Positions 51,527-60,920 of a DNA stretch of 64,000 bases are shown one piece after another. The stretch spans positions 1-64,000 of the forward strand of contig NZ_FNJD01000016.1 of assembly GCF_900103185.1 (NCBI RefSeq). The letters are read 5' to 3'. Made by a program: the position numbers and the translations under genes. Each line of letters opens with the position of its first letter. Within the stretch, counting starts at the first letter, position 1. The notes below the pieces were generated by a model. The model was not told where the DNA came from, did no database searches, and saw only the letters and a program-made list of their open reading frames with translations. The stretch is from Sulfitobacter litoralis (GTDB lineage Bacteria > Pseudomonadota > Alphaproteobacteria > Rhodobacterales > Rhodobacteraceae).

Positions 51527-51982
51527 TTATTCTGCGATGGCCTTGTCGGTCAGTTTGTTCAACGCGCCGGTCATTTTGGTCAGGTATTCGGCGTCATCGG
51601 GCAAGCCGTGGTCTGCCGCCAGCGTGGCGGGGTCGTGATAGCTGACATGCACCATGCCGCTGTCATCTGCATAGGCCAGCACGCGCATGGGCAGGTCCAG
51701 ACCGGCGGTCTGACCGTCCAGCATCGCAGGCGTGCCCAATTTCGGGTTGCCAAAAATCAGCAGCGTGGTGGGGCGAAGCTCCATCTCTACGTTGGCGGCA
51801 CCTTCTGCGTGGTCGACGCGGGCAAAGACCGTGGCCCCTGCTTCGGTCACCGCGCTTTCAAGGCGATCGATCGTATCTGGCACAGAGTGGGGGCTTGACT
51901 TGGTCACGATTTCGGCAGCAGCGGGTAGGGCTGTGAGCGTCGTCAAAGCAAGCGTTGTCGCGGCAAGAGTTTTGCGGATCAT
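51527..51982 (-). CDS. Periplasmic DUF302 protein
   Basis: This 151-residue protein has a signal peptide (LAATTLALTTLTALPAAAE) and one DUF302 domain (DTIDRLESAVTEAGATVFARVDHAEGA, LLIFGNPKLGTPAM, YHDPATLAADHGLP). DUF302 proteins are small alpha/beta domains, sometimes linked to heme or metal stress; no activity is firmly established. AGGAGACACCCC precedes the start. It converges on the exporter with only 32 bases between stops. Confidence 0.9.
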   Translation of the reverse strand: MIRKTLAATTLALTTLTALPAAAEIVTKSSPHSVPDTIDRLESAVTEAGATVFARVDHAEGAANVEMELRPTTLLIFGNPKLGTPAMLDGQTAGLDLPMRVLAYADDSGMVHVSYHDPATLAADHGLPDDAEYLTKMTGALNKLTDKAIAE

Positions 51983-52203
51983 TGGGGTGTCTCCTTTGTT
52001 TTAAATGACCTTTTGGTCACGGGTACCCCCCATACCTAATGCGGTTCGGCGTCTGTGCGACCGAAATTTAAGCAGCCAGCAGTATTCTGCCGCTATAGGT
52101 GCACAAACGACGGGGTGTATTCTTGCTCATGGAGGCGTATGTGCTAGCTCAGCGCTGGCCGAGCGCAAGCGAACGGCACTCTCTCAATTTCAAAGGACCG
52201 CCC

Positions 52204-53430
52204 ATGCCCGCCGGAATGTTCCGTACCGCCCTTATTCTTGGCTCTATCTGTGTGACAGGTCCCTTTGCCATCGACATGTATCTGCCCGCGCTGCCCGCGA
52301 TCGAAGAGGCGCTGGATGTCTCTGTTTCGGCGGCGCAGATCACGCTGGTGGCCTATTTCCTCGCCTACGGCGTGTCGCAGCTGGTCTACGGGCCGCTGTC
52401 GGACCAGATCGGGCGCAAGAAAACCCTTGCTATCGGAATGAGCATTTTTTGCGTCGGTGCGGTGATCTGTGCGGTGGCCCCCGACATCGAGACACTGGTG
52501 CTGGGGCGTCTGGTGCAGGGCATCGGCGGCGCGACCGTGATGGTGATCCCCCGTGCTATCGTGCGCGATATGTACACGGGTGCGCAGGCGACGCGGTTGA
52601 TGTCGTCGATCATGCTGGTGATTTCAGTCTCTCCGATGCTGGCCCCCTTGGCGGGCAGCGCGGTCGTCGCCTTTGGCAGCTGGCGCGAGATCTTTCTGGC
52701 GTTGGCGATCCTTGCAGCGGCGACGTTGACGATGGCGCAGATCGCGCTGCCCGAGACGCTGACCGCAGACAAGCGCCGCAAGGTCAATCTGGGAGATTTG
52801 TCGCGCAGCTGTGGTATCCTGTTCCGCGATCCGGTGTTCGTTGGCCTGACCTTTATCGCGGGTTTCGGCATGGCGAGCTTCTTTTTGTTCATTTCCAGCG
52901 CGTCCTTCGTCTACACTGGTCAATTCGGGCTGACCCCGACCGAATTCTCGCTGGCCTTCGCCTTTAACGCGGTGGGGTTCTTTATCGCCACGCAAGCCGC
53001 CGGGCGTCTGGCCGAAATGTGGGGGCTTGCCACGCTGATCGGGCGCGGGGTTACCGGATTTGCGGTGTGTTCGGCGGTGCTGACGGGCGTTGTGCTGGCC
53101 GGTTTCGGCACGCTGCCGGTGCTGTTGATCGGGCTGTTTCTGGCCTATTCCTTTCTGGGGGTCGTTGTGCCTTCGGCGATGGTCGCGGCGCTGGATGCCC
53201 ACGGGCGGCGCGCGGGTATGGCATCTTCGCTCAGCGGAAGCTTGACGATCCTAACGGGGGCTTTCTGCATCGCTGCGACGACGCCGTTCTTTGACGGCAC
53301 TGCCGTGCCGATGGTGGTGAGCATCGCGCTTTGTGGTGTGGCGGCATTGGGGCTGGTGATCTTTACCATGCCCAAGCTGCGCCAGCAGCAGGATGCCGCG
53401 GCGGCTCAGCAGATGTCTGCCGCTGCCTGA
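52204..53430 (+). CDS. Bcr/CflA-family drug-resistance exporter (MFS)
   Basis: From ATG 52204 (408 residues) it is a 12-helix major-facilitator transporter of the 14.6 drug:H+ subfamily. The N-terminus has the Bcr/CflA hallmark GPFAIDMYLPALPAIE, then SQLVYGPLSDQIGRKKTL as the conserved loop 2-3. It likely exports toxic compounds with protons; the substrate cannot be told. The in-frame upstream start (52099) lacks support. Its stop is only three bases from the stop of the convergent RND gene. Confidence 0.92.
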   Translation: MPAGMFRTALILGSICVTGPFAIDMYLPALPAIEEALDVSVSAAQITLVAYFLAYGVSQLVYGPLSDQIGRKKTLAIGMSIFCVGAVICAVAPDIETLVLGRLVQGIGGATVMVIPRAIVRDMYTGAQATRLMSSIMLVISVSPMLAPLAGSAVVAFGSWREIFLALAILAAATLTMAQIALPETLTADKRRKVNLGDLSRSCGILFRDPVFVGLTFIAGFGMASFFLFISSASFVYTGQFGLTPTEFSLAFAFNAVGFFIATQAAGRLAEMWGLATLIGRGVTGFAVCSAVLTGVVLAGFGTLPVLLIGLFLAYSFLGVVVPSAMVAALDAHGRRAGMASSLSGSLTILTGAFCIAATTPFFDGTAVPMVVSIALCGVAALGLVIFTMPKLRQQQDAAAAQQMSAAA

Positions 53431-53433
53431 GGC

Positions 53434-56400
53434 TTATGTGGCCGGTTGGGTATGTGCCGGCTGCGCCATGTCTTCCCACTGGATCACGGTCGTCTGAAGC
53501 CGGCGCGCGTCGCGTGCCAGCGCCCAGTCCTGCGCTGATTGGCTCGCCCGCCCCAGCGACATCTTGGCCAGCAGCCGCGCAATCCAGCGGGCATAGGTCG
53601 TGGCCCACACGCGGATCGCCAGCATCGACGGCGTGACCAGCAGCGTCAGAACCGTGGCGATGCCCAGACCAAAGACCACCGCCGTTGCCAACTGTTTCCA
53701 CCATAGCGCCGTGGGGCTGTCGATAGTGTAGCCGCCATTGGCAAAGTCGAGGCTAAGCCCGAACATCATCGGCGCAAGCCCTGCCATTGTGGTGATGGTG
53801 GTCAGTAAAACGGGGCGGATACGGGCCTGCGCCGTGCGAATGATCGCCTCGATCCGCGGCATGTACTGGCTGAACTCCTGATAAGTATCGATCAGGATGA
53901 TGTTGTTGTTCACCACGATCCCCGCCAGCGCCACGATCCCAGTGCCGGTCATGATGATCGAAAACGTCTGATCCATCACCAACATGCCAATCAGCACGCC
54001 CGTGGTCGATAGCACCACCGCGAGCAACACCAGCACCGAGTTGTAGATGCTGTTGAACTGCGCCAGCAGGATGATGAACATCAACCCCAGTGCCGCCGTA
54101 AAGGCCGAGGACAGAAACGCCTGACTTTCGGCCTGATCCTCTTGGTCGCCGGTCCATTCATAGCTGACGCCATCGGGCAGAGGCTGCGTCTCGAGCCATT
54201 TTGTCAGCTCCGCAATCCGTTCGTTGGCATTAATCGGGATCATGCGCAGGGTGCCCTTGTCGAGCTGCTGCTGTAGATCGACGCCTTGGGCGGCATTGGT
54301 CCGGTGGGTGATCTTGAAGGCCGCGCCGTCCGGCCCCGTGATATCGCCCGCGTCCCCCGCAGGGCGCATCGTGGCAAGGGTGAGCGTCGTCGCCCCATTT
54401 TCCGCGGCGCTAGCGTCAGCCTCTGGCCCGCCGACTGTGCGCACCAGCTTGACCAGACCGGGGAAGACATCTGCCTTGAGGTCGAGATAGCGTTTCTGGT
54501 CGATCCGGTTGATCTCTGCCAGTTTGGGCACGGGGGTGCGGGTGATAAAGTTCGACAGCGGCACCAGCCCATCCGCCGTGCGTACCTTCAGCGTGTCCAG
54601 CGTGCTAAGCACACGGTCTTCTTGCGGCAGACGCACGCGGATCTCGATCTCTTCGTCCGAACTGTCGACCCGCATCGTGTCTAGCAGCAGCCCGCGTGTG
54701 ACCAGCTGAACCATGGCGCCGACGGTGACCACATCAGCCCCGTATTGCCCTGCCTTGGCGACATCCACGTCGATCTGCCAATCGATGCCGGGCAGGGGGC
54801 GGGTGTCTTCGATGAGGGTCAGCCCGGGCATTTTATCGAAGGTGTCGCGTGCCACGGCGGTGGCGCTGATCAGATCGGTGAAACTGTCGGATTTCAGGCG
54901 CAGATGTACCGGCTTGCCCGAGGCCGGGCCAAGGGCCTGCGCGAGGATCTCGATCTTGATGCCGGGGATCGCGCTCAGCGCCTCTGTCAGCTCTGCTATG
55001 ACGATGTCACCATCCAGTTCGGGGCGCAGGGCCCGGTCTTCCCACGGGATGGTTTCCAGCTGCACCTGACCGATGCTGTCCTTGGGCGCTTGGACCCCGC
55101 CGGTGTTGCTGTCCAACCCGCCTTCACCCGCAAAAGCGAAAGCGGTGGACACACCGGGATGCGCCAGCACGATGGCCTCGGCCTGCTGCATGATCGCGTC
55201 TTTCTCAGCCAGCGACAGGTTGCCCCGTGCCAGCACATAGACGATTGCCTGCTCGGGTTCAGATTCGACGAAGAATTCGACGCCTTTGTTGTTGTTTCCA
55301 AAGAAAATCATCGTGGTGCCAACGAAAACAAAAACGACCCCCGCAACCACGAGCGGCATCACCGGATTGCCTGCGATAAAGGCGATGACCCGCCCGAAGC
55401 CTGAGCGGCGGTAGCCTGCTTTGATCACATCAGGCCGCTTGCGGAACAGCCGCGACGTGACCCACCTCCCGCCGCGCCCCAAGCGGGTGAACAGCGCGAA
55501 AAAGCTGGTCAGTCCCAAAAGCACGCCCGATATTGCAACCGCCACAAGCGCGCAAAGCACGGCAATGCAAACGAAGACCACGGCAAGAACCGGAATGACC
55601 GATCCCGGAATATCCAGCCCGTCCATCCCCGCAAAATGCCCAGAGATCACTGCAAACAGCGGCGGCATCAGCGCAACCGGCAAGGCGATCATGGCAAACA
55701 CGACGGGGAACAGCAGCAAATGCAGATAAAAGGGGAGCTTGGAAATAGCGGTCATATTCTGCGCCATCCAACGTTCCAGCCGTCCGGTGACGCCGCCCAT
55801 GACGGGCAGGTAGATCAGCGCCACCACCAGCGAGGCAGATAGTACAAAGATCAACGTGACCGGCAACATGCCCATGAACTCCCCCGGGACGCCGGGCCAG
55901 AACAGCATGGGCAAAAAGGCACATAGCGTCGTCGCTGTGGACGAGATGATCGGCCAGAACATGCGCTTGGCGGCCTCTACATAGGCGGCCATCGGGCCTT
56001 CGCCCTGTTGCTGGCGGGCGTCTGCGTATTCCACGACAACAATCGCGCCATCCACAAGCATCCCCACGGCGAGGATCAGCCCGAACATGACGATGTTCGA
56101 GATGGAAATCCCCATGAGCGCCAGAAAGGCAAAACACAGCAGAAACGACGTGGGAATCGCAAAGCCCACCAGAAGTGCCGCGCGGATGCCAAGGGCGGCC
56201 AGCACCACGATCATCACCAGCGCAATCGCGGTAAAGACCGACCCCAAAAGCTGCTGCACCATACTGTTGACGATCCGGCTTTGGTCGTTGGAGGTGCCAA
56301 GCGTGACGGCGGCTTTCAGCCCCTCGGGCCAGGCGGCGCTTTGGGCGGCGACGATCTCTTTTACCTGCGCGGAGGTGTCGATCAGATTATAGCCTTTGCG

Positions 56401-57255
56401 TTTGACCACCTGCAGCGCCAGTGTCTTTTCGCCGTTAAACCGCGCTGTGCCTTGGCGGTCTTCGAATGTCAGGTTGATCGTCGCCAGATCGCCCAGTGTC
56501 ACCACACGGTCGCCGTTGGTTTTAACCGGCAGGGCATAGACATCGCGCGGGTCGTTGAAGGACGACGGGATCTTGACGGAAAAGCTGCCCTGATCCGATC
56601 GCACTTCGCCCGCAGCAATCAACTGGTTATTATTCTGCACCACATTGATCAGCTCGCCCGCGGTGACGTCATAGGCCTCCAGCCGCAGGGGGTCGATCAG
56701 CACCTCGAGCATCTCGTCACGGTCGCCCGCCAACCCCGCCTCAAGCACGGCATCCACGCCTTCCAGCGCATCTTGAAGATCGCGCGCGACGCGGGCCATG
56801 GTGCGTTCGGGCACGGGGCCGGTCAGGTTGACGATGATGATGGGGAATTCGGAGAAGTTGATCTCTGTGATCGAATATTTCTCGTAGCCTTCGGGAAATT
56901 TTGCTTCTGCCGTGCTCATCGCGTCGCGCACGTCGGCCATGATCTTGGACTTGTCCCAGCCGAATTCGAATTCCAGCGCCACCCCGGCATAGTTTTCGGC
57001 GGCTGTGCCGGTCATGGTTTTCAGGCCGTCCAGATCGGAAAGTTCTGTTTCCATCGGTTTGACCAGCAGGGTTTCGCTATCCGCGGCAGAGATGCCCGGA
57101 AACTGGACCGAAACGAAAAGGGCAGGGATCTCGATGTCGGGCTCGCCCTCTTTGGGCAGGGTCGAATAGGCATAGCCGCCCACCACAAGGCTCAATAGGA
57201 TAAAGGCCATGACCATACGGGCACGGCCTGCGGCCCAATCGACGATACTGCTCAT
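53434..57255 (-). CDS. RND efflux pump inner-membrane subunit with enlarged central loop
   Basis: This 1273-residue RND permease is longer than the usual 1030-1050. The N-terminal half shows TM4 with Asp402 (LAVGMLVDGAIVVVEYAD); classical drug pumps have two Asp here, this has Asp-Gly. The C-terminal half has GIVVNNNIILIDTYQEFSQ where drug pumps carry the TM10 Lys. Between TM6 and TM7 there are about 140 residues rather than 40, with two strongly hydrophobic stretches at about 509-536 and 551-591. These add membrane segments. It works with the adaptor gene upstream (four-base overlap). No outer-membrane TolC-type gene is adjacent. The substrate is unknown. Confidence 0.93.
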   Translation of the reverse strand: MSSIVDWAAGRARMVMAFILLSLVVGGYAYSTLPKEGEPDIEIPALFVSVQFPGISAADSETLLVKPMETELSDLDGLKTMTGTAAENYAGVALEFEFGWDKSKIMADVRDAMSTAEAKFPEGYEKYSITEINFSEFPIIIVNLTGPVPERTMARVARDLQDALEGVDAVLEAGLAGDRDEMLEVLIDPLRLEAYDVTAGELINVVQNNNQLIAAGEVRSDQGSFSVKIPSSFNDPRDVYALPVKTNGDRVVTLGDLATINLTFEDRQGTARFNGEKTLALQVVKRKGYNLIDTSAQVKEIVAAQSAAWPEGLKAAVTLGTSNDQSRIVNSMVQQLLGSVFTAIALVMIVVLAALGIRAALLVGFAIPTSFLLCFAFLALMGISISNIVMFGLILAVGMLVDGAIVVVEYADARQQQGEGPMAAYVEAAKRMFWPIISSTATTLCAFLPMLFWPGVPGEFMGMLPVTLIFVLSASLVVALIYLPVMGGVTGRLERWMAQNMTAISKLPFYLHLLLFPVVFAMIALPVALMPPLFAVISGHFAGMDGLDIPGSVIPVLAVVFVCIAVLCALVAVAISGVLLGLTSFFALFTRLGRGGRWVTSRLFRKRPDVIKAGYRRSGFGRVIAFIAGNPVMPLVVAGVVFVFVGTTMIFFGNNNKGVEFFVESEPEQAIVYVLARGNLSLAEKDAIMQQAEAIVLAHPGVSTAFAFAGEGGLDSNTGGVQAPKDSIGQVQLETIPWEDRALRPELDGDIVIAELTEALSAIPGIKIEILAQALGPASGKPVHLRLKSDSFTDLISATAVARDTFDKMPGLTLIEDTRPLPGIDWQIDVDVAKAGQYGADVVTVGAMVQLVTRGLLLDTMRVDSSDEEIEIRVRLPQEDRVLSTLDTLKVRTADGLVPLSNFITRTPVPKLAEINRIDQKRYLDLKADVFPGLVKLVRTVGGPEADASAAENGATTLTLATMRPAGDAGDITGPDGAAFKITHRTNAAQGVDLQQQLDKGTLRMIPINANERIAELTKWLETQPLPDGVSYEWTGDQEDQAESQAFLSSAFTAALGLMFIILLAQFNSIYNSVLVLLAVVLSTTGVLIGMLVMDQTFSIIMTGTGIVALAGIVVNNNIILIDTYQEFSQYMPRIEAIIRTAQARIRPVLLTTITTMAGLAPMMFGLSLDFANGGYTIDSPTALWWKQLATAVVFGLGIATVLTLLVTPSMLAIRVWATTYARWIARLLAKMSLGRASQSAQDWALARDARRLQTTVIQWEDMAQPAHTQPAT

Positions 57256-58496
57256 TGCGGGGCCTCGCCGCGGAAGGTCGGGGTCACGGTCACGCCAGCG
57301 GTCACATATTCCTGCCCCATCACGATGACATTGGCCTGTGCGGGAAGACCCGTCACCCAGATGCCCTGCGGCGTGTCGCGCAAAAGGTCGACGGCGGCAA
57401 ATTCAACGGTGTTTTCGGCATTGATCATGCGCACGCCAAGGGTGCCGTCATCGTTCAGTGTCAACGCCGATTGCGGCAGCAAATGCGCTTCGACCCCGGC
57501 CGAGGCGATGGCGATTTCTGCAGTTTGGCCGTCGCGGATGCTCAGGTCGGGGTTGGGTACGTCGATTTCCACCTGAAAGGTGCGGGTCGTGGGATCGGAC
57601 GCGCGCGAAACAAAGGAAACCGTGCCAGCGATTTGTCGGCTGCCTGCGGCCAGTCGTGCCTGTGCCTGCGCGCCAAAAATGACGCGGTCGATTTCGGTTT
57701 CGGGGACAAAGCCCACCAGCTTGATCGGATCGAGCTGGATCACCTGTGCACAAAGCGATCCGGTTTGCAGCAAGCTCCCGAGTTCGGCAGTGTCGCTTTC
57801 CAGCAGCCCTTCGAAGGGGGCGGTGAGGGTCAGGCGGTCAATCTCGGCTTGGGTGCTGGCAACGGCGGCATCGGCGGCGTCGATGCCCGCGCGGGCGGCG
57901 TTCAACCCCGCCTTGGCCGAGCTGACAGAGGCGCGGGCGGCAGCAGCGGTCGCTTCGGCTGTGGCAAGTGTGGTCTGCGATGAAAACCCGCCTTTGCCCA
58001 GCTTTTGCGCGGCGTTGAGCTTGATCAGCGTTTCCTCCAGCCGTGCCTGCGCCTCGGCCACGCGGGCCTGCGCTTCTGGGACGCGCGACCGGGCCTCTTC
58101 ACGACGGGCCTGCGCCTCTTTGAGCTGGGCACCGCGGGGGCCGGGGTCCAGTTCGCACAGCACATCGCCTGCGCGGACCGTGGCTCCTTTGCGCAGCGGG
58201 GTCGAGATCACAACCGCAGAGGTCTCCGCCTTGACCGCCACCTGCCGCGCGGCGGTGGTCTGGCCGCGCACGATGACCGCAGACGCCAGCGGGGCCGCGG
58301 CACTGCGCTGCACTATGACTTTGACGCGGTCAGGATCCGCTACATCCGACGCGCCGGCGGGATCAGGCCCGCCGGTTTCAGCTGCGGGCGTCTGCGTGGT
58401 CCCTTGCGTCAGCCCCAATAGGGCGTCGCGCTCGAAGATTGCCATATACATCAAAGCGGAAACGGCGAGTGCCGCAAGAAGGGGGAAGATACGCAT
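57252..58496 (-). CDS. RND efflux pump periplasmic adaptor (membrane fusion protein)
   Basis: This 414-residue HlyD/AcrA-type adaptor has an N-terminal membrane anchor (IFPLLAALAVSALMYMAIF), a lipoyl half-motif (VVISTPLRKGATVRAGDVLCELD), a long helical hairpin made of Ala/Glu/Arg heptads (EAQARREEARSRVPEAQARVAEAQARLEE), the second lipoyl half (LTLTAPFEGLLESDTAELGSLLQTG), and a beta-barrel domain. The helical hairpin contacts an outer-membrane channel. It comes first in the operon; its stop overlaps the pump start by four bases. Confidence 0.94.
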   Translation of the reverse strand: MRIFPLLAALAVSALMYMAIFERDALLGLTQGTTQTPAAETGGPDPAGASDVADPDRVKVIVQRSAAAPLASAVIVRGQTTAARQVAVKAETSAVVISTPLRKGATVRAGDVLCELDPGPRGAQLKEAQARREEARSRVPEAQARVAEAQARLEETLIKLNAAQKLGKGGFSSQTTLATAEATAAAARASVSSAKAGLNAARAGIDAADAAVASTQAEIDRLTLTAPFEGLLESDTAELGSLLQTGSLCAQVIQLDPIKLVGFVPETEIDRVIFGAQAQARLAAGSRQIAGTVSFVSRASDPTTRTFQVEIDVPNPDLSIRDGQTAEIAIASAGVEAHLLPQSALTLNDDGTLGVRMINAENTVEFAAVDLLRDTPQGIWVTGLPAQANVIVMGQEYVTAGVTVTPTFRGEAPQ

Positions 58497-58725
58497 TCGG
58501 GCCTCGGTTCAGTGGAACGCGGGCATTGCGGCACCGCAGTATGTCGTATGCTATAGGGCCAAGGGATTAAGTGAAAATAACTGTTCTGCATAGCTCACGG
58601 TCCAAAAAACTTGGGCAAAGCGGCCTTGTCGACAAAGGTGTGTATCAATGCTGTGCAGCCAAGCCCTTGGCAGCCCTGCACCCGCAGGTTAAGAGGGGCG
58701 TTAAATCAGGCGGGACGGGTACCAC

Positions 58726-59439
58726 ATGAGCGATACAGACAGTTTCATCGACGAAGTTAACGACGAGGTCCGCCGCGACCGGTTCTACTTTATGCTCAAG
58801 CGTTATGGCTGGATCGCGATCCTTGCCGTGGTCCTGCTGGTCGGCGGTGCGGCGTGGAACGAATACAACAAGGCACAGACCCGCGCCGAGGCAGAAACCC
58901 TTGGCGATGCGATGTTTGCCGCGCTGTCTGCCGAAGACACCGCCGCCCGCGCCGCCGCGTTCGAAAACATCGAAGCGACGCACCCGCGGGCCGGTGTCCT
59001 GCTGGGGATGCTGCAAGCGGCAGAGCAAGCCGAAGCAGGCGAGACCGACGCAGCTGTCGCAACCTTGAACGACATCGGCCTGCATGCGGATGTGCCCGCG
59101 ATCTACCGCGAAATCGCCCAGTTCAAGGCGATCACGCTGCAAGGATCGGATATGCCGGCCAATGAACGCCGTCTGGCACTGGAAAATCTGGCGCAGCCGG
59201 GCAGCAGCCTGCGCCTGCTCGCGCAAGAGCAGTTGGCCATGATCGACATCGAAGAAAACGCGCCCGAAGCGGCTATTGAACGTTATCAGGGTATCCTGAA
59301 CGACGCCGATGTGACCTCGGACTTGCAACAGCGCGCCCTTCAGGTGATTGTCGCTTTGGGGGGCGATCCGGAAATGGGCACCGCAGTCCCCGCGCCGCAA
59401 ACGGATACCGTGCCGGCGCTGGATGCAGACAATAACTAA
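58726..59439 (+). CDS. YfgM-like ancillary Sec-translocon protein (TPR)
   Basis: This 237-residue protein has an acidic N-terminus (DTDSFIDEVNDEVRRDRFY), a single membrane helix (WIAILAVVLLVGGAAWNEY), then a periplasmic TPR-like domain rich in Ala and Glu. This is the layout of YfgM, which binds SecYEG and PpiD to help hand over exported proteins. The neighbourhood yfgM-bamB-der is the same as in enterobacteria. The C-terminal tail (AVPAPQTDTVPALDADNN) is disordered. GCGTTAAATCAGGCGGG precedes the ATG. Confidence 0.88.
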   Translation: MSDTDSFIDEVNDEVRRDRFYFMLKRYGWIAILAVVLLVGGAAWNEYNKAQTRAEAETLGDAMFAALSAEDTAARAAAFENIEATHPRAGVLLGMLQAAEQAEAGETDAAVATLNDIGLHADVPAIYREIAQFKAITLQGSDMPANERRLALENLAQPGSSLRLLAQEQLAMIDIEENAPEAAIERYQGILNDADVTSDLQQRALQVIVALGGDPEMGTAVPAPQTDTVPALDADNN

Positions 59440-59493
59440 TCCTGCCTGATCCCTTCAGGTGACACGGACTTTAAGAGCAAAGCGAGCAGGGCC

Positions 59494-60870
59494 ATGACCA
59501 TTCTCCACAGCATCTTCACGAAACCCACGTCGACGCGCCGTGCCTCTCTTGGGATGGGGGCGGTGGTGGCATCGCTGCTGTTGTCGGCCTGCGCCGAACC
59601 AGAGGTAATCTTGCCCGGTGTGCGTCAGGATGTGCGGTCTGTGCTGCAAGGCAACGACGGGTTCACCGCACCCGCTGATCTGCCGGTGCCTGCCAACACA
59701 ACGCGTGCTATTTCGTTGCCTGCCGCAACGGCCAACGCCAGCTGGTTGCAAAGCTCTGGCACCCCCAGCACGCGCGTAAGTCACCCCGCACTCGGTGCTG
59801 CCCCGCGGTTGGCGTGGTCGGCTGCCATCGGCAATGGCGACAGCCGCAAGCAACGCATCACCGCGACGCCTGTGGTGTCTGGCGGGCGCGTCTTTACGAT
59901 TGATTCCGGCGCGACAGTTACCGCCACTTCGGCGTCCGGCGCGACGCTCTGGACCCGTGATCTGACACCGCAAAACGACGGGCAGGGCGATGCGACAGGC
60001 GGCGGCTTGGCGGTGGATGGTAACACGGTTTATGTCTCGCTCGGCTTTGGTTCGGTCACCGCGCTGGACGTGGATAGTGGCGGCACGCGCTGGACACAAG
60101 ACATCGATGGCACCGGATCGGGTGCACCCACGGTCTTTGGCGATATGGTATACTTTACCTCCGGTGATGATACCGGCTGGGCACTGAACAAATCCGACGG
60201 TCGCGTGCAATGGCAGACCGGATCGACTGCCAGCATCAGCAACGTGCTTGGCGCACCGGCCCCGGCCATCGGATCGCAGATTGCGGTTCTGGCTTTTGGC
60301 TCGGGCGAGGTGCAGGGGCTGTTCCGTCAGGGCGGTCTTGACCGCTGGAGCACATCTGTTGTGGGCAAGCGCCCCGGCCGCGCGTTGGCCAATGTCTCTG
60401 ATGTGACAAGCGCGCCGGTGATTTCTGGCGATACCGTTTACGTGGGCAACCAGTCTGGCCGTCTGGCCGCGCTGAGCCTTGGGGGTGGCGACCGTCAGTG
60501 GACCGCACGCGAAGGGGCGATCGGCCCTGTGTGGCCCGCAGGCGATAGCGTTTTCGTGGTGACCGACCTGAATGAACTGGTGCGTCTGGATGCCAGCACG
60601 GGCACGCGCATCTGGGGCACGCCGCTGCCGAATTTCGTCAAGGACAAGCCCAAGCGCCAGTCCGAGGTTTTCGGCAATTACGGTCCCATCATTGCCGGTG
60701 GCCGCGTGATCGTGGCGTCAAGCGATGGCACGCTGCGCAGCTTTGATCCGACCAACGGGGCACTGGTCGCACAAGCCGATATTCCCGGTGGCGCGACCAC
60801 TGCACCGGTCGTTGCAGGGGGCGTTCTGTACGTCGTATCCGCGAAAGGGCAATTGCACGCTTTCCGTTAG
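59494..60870 (+). CDS. bamB: Outer-membrane assembly factor BamB (PQQ-like beta-propeller)
   Basis: This 458-residue protein has an N-terminal lipoprotein signal ending LLLSAC (Cys near 33), then eight PQQ/propeller repeats (VVSGGRVFTIDSGATVTATSASGATLWTRDL, SVTALDVDSGGTRWTQDI, ending VVAGGVLYVVSAKGQLHAF). BamB helps insert beta-barrel proteins into the outer membrane with BamA. Length is above the E. coli form (392) because of an N-terminal linker. It lies between the yfgM-like gene (54 bases) and der (50 bases). Confidence 0.93.
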   Translation: MTILHSIFTKPTSTRRASLGMGAVVASLLLSACAEPEVILPGVRQDVRSVLQGNDGFTAPADLPVPANTTRAISLPAATANASWLQSSGTPSTRVSHPALGAAPRLAWSAAIGNGDSRKQRITATPVVSGGRVFTIDSGATVTATSASGATLWTRDLTPQNDGQGDATGGGLAVDGNTVYVSLGFGSVTALDVDSGGTRWTQDIDGTGSGAPTVFGDMVYFTSGDDTGWALNKSDGRVQWQTGSTASISNVLGAPAPAIGSQIAVLAFGSGEVQGLFRQGGLDRWSTSVVGKRPGRALANVSDVTSAPVISGDTVYVGNQSGRLAALSLGGGDRQWTAREGAIGPVWPAGDSVFVVTDLNELVRLDASTGTRIWGTPLPNFVKDKPKRQSEVFGNYGPIIAGGRVIVASSDGTLRSFDPTNGALVAQADIPGGATTAPVVAGGVLYVVSAKGQLHAFR

Positions 60871-60920
60871 GCTGCAAATAGGCTAAGCGGCAGGCTTGAT
60901 CTAGTCTTCGGAGCCGTTCC

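Noticed and set aside
56008..57198. A 396-residue plus-strand frame opposite the RND pump
   Set aside because: It is His/Gly/Asp-rich, as antisense frames of GC-rich membrane proteins are, and has no start signal.
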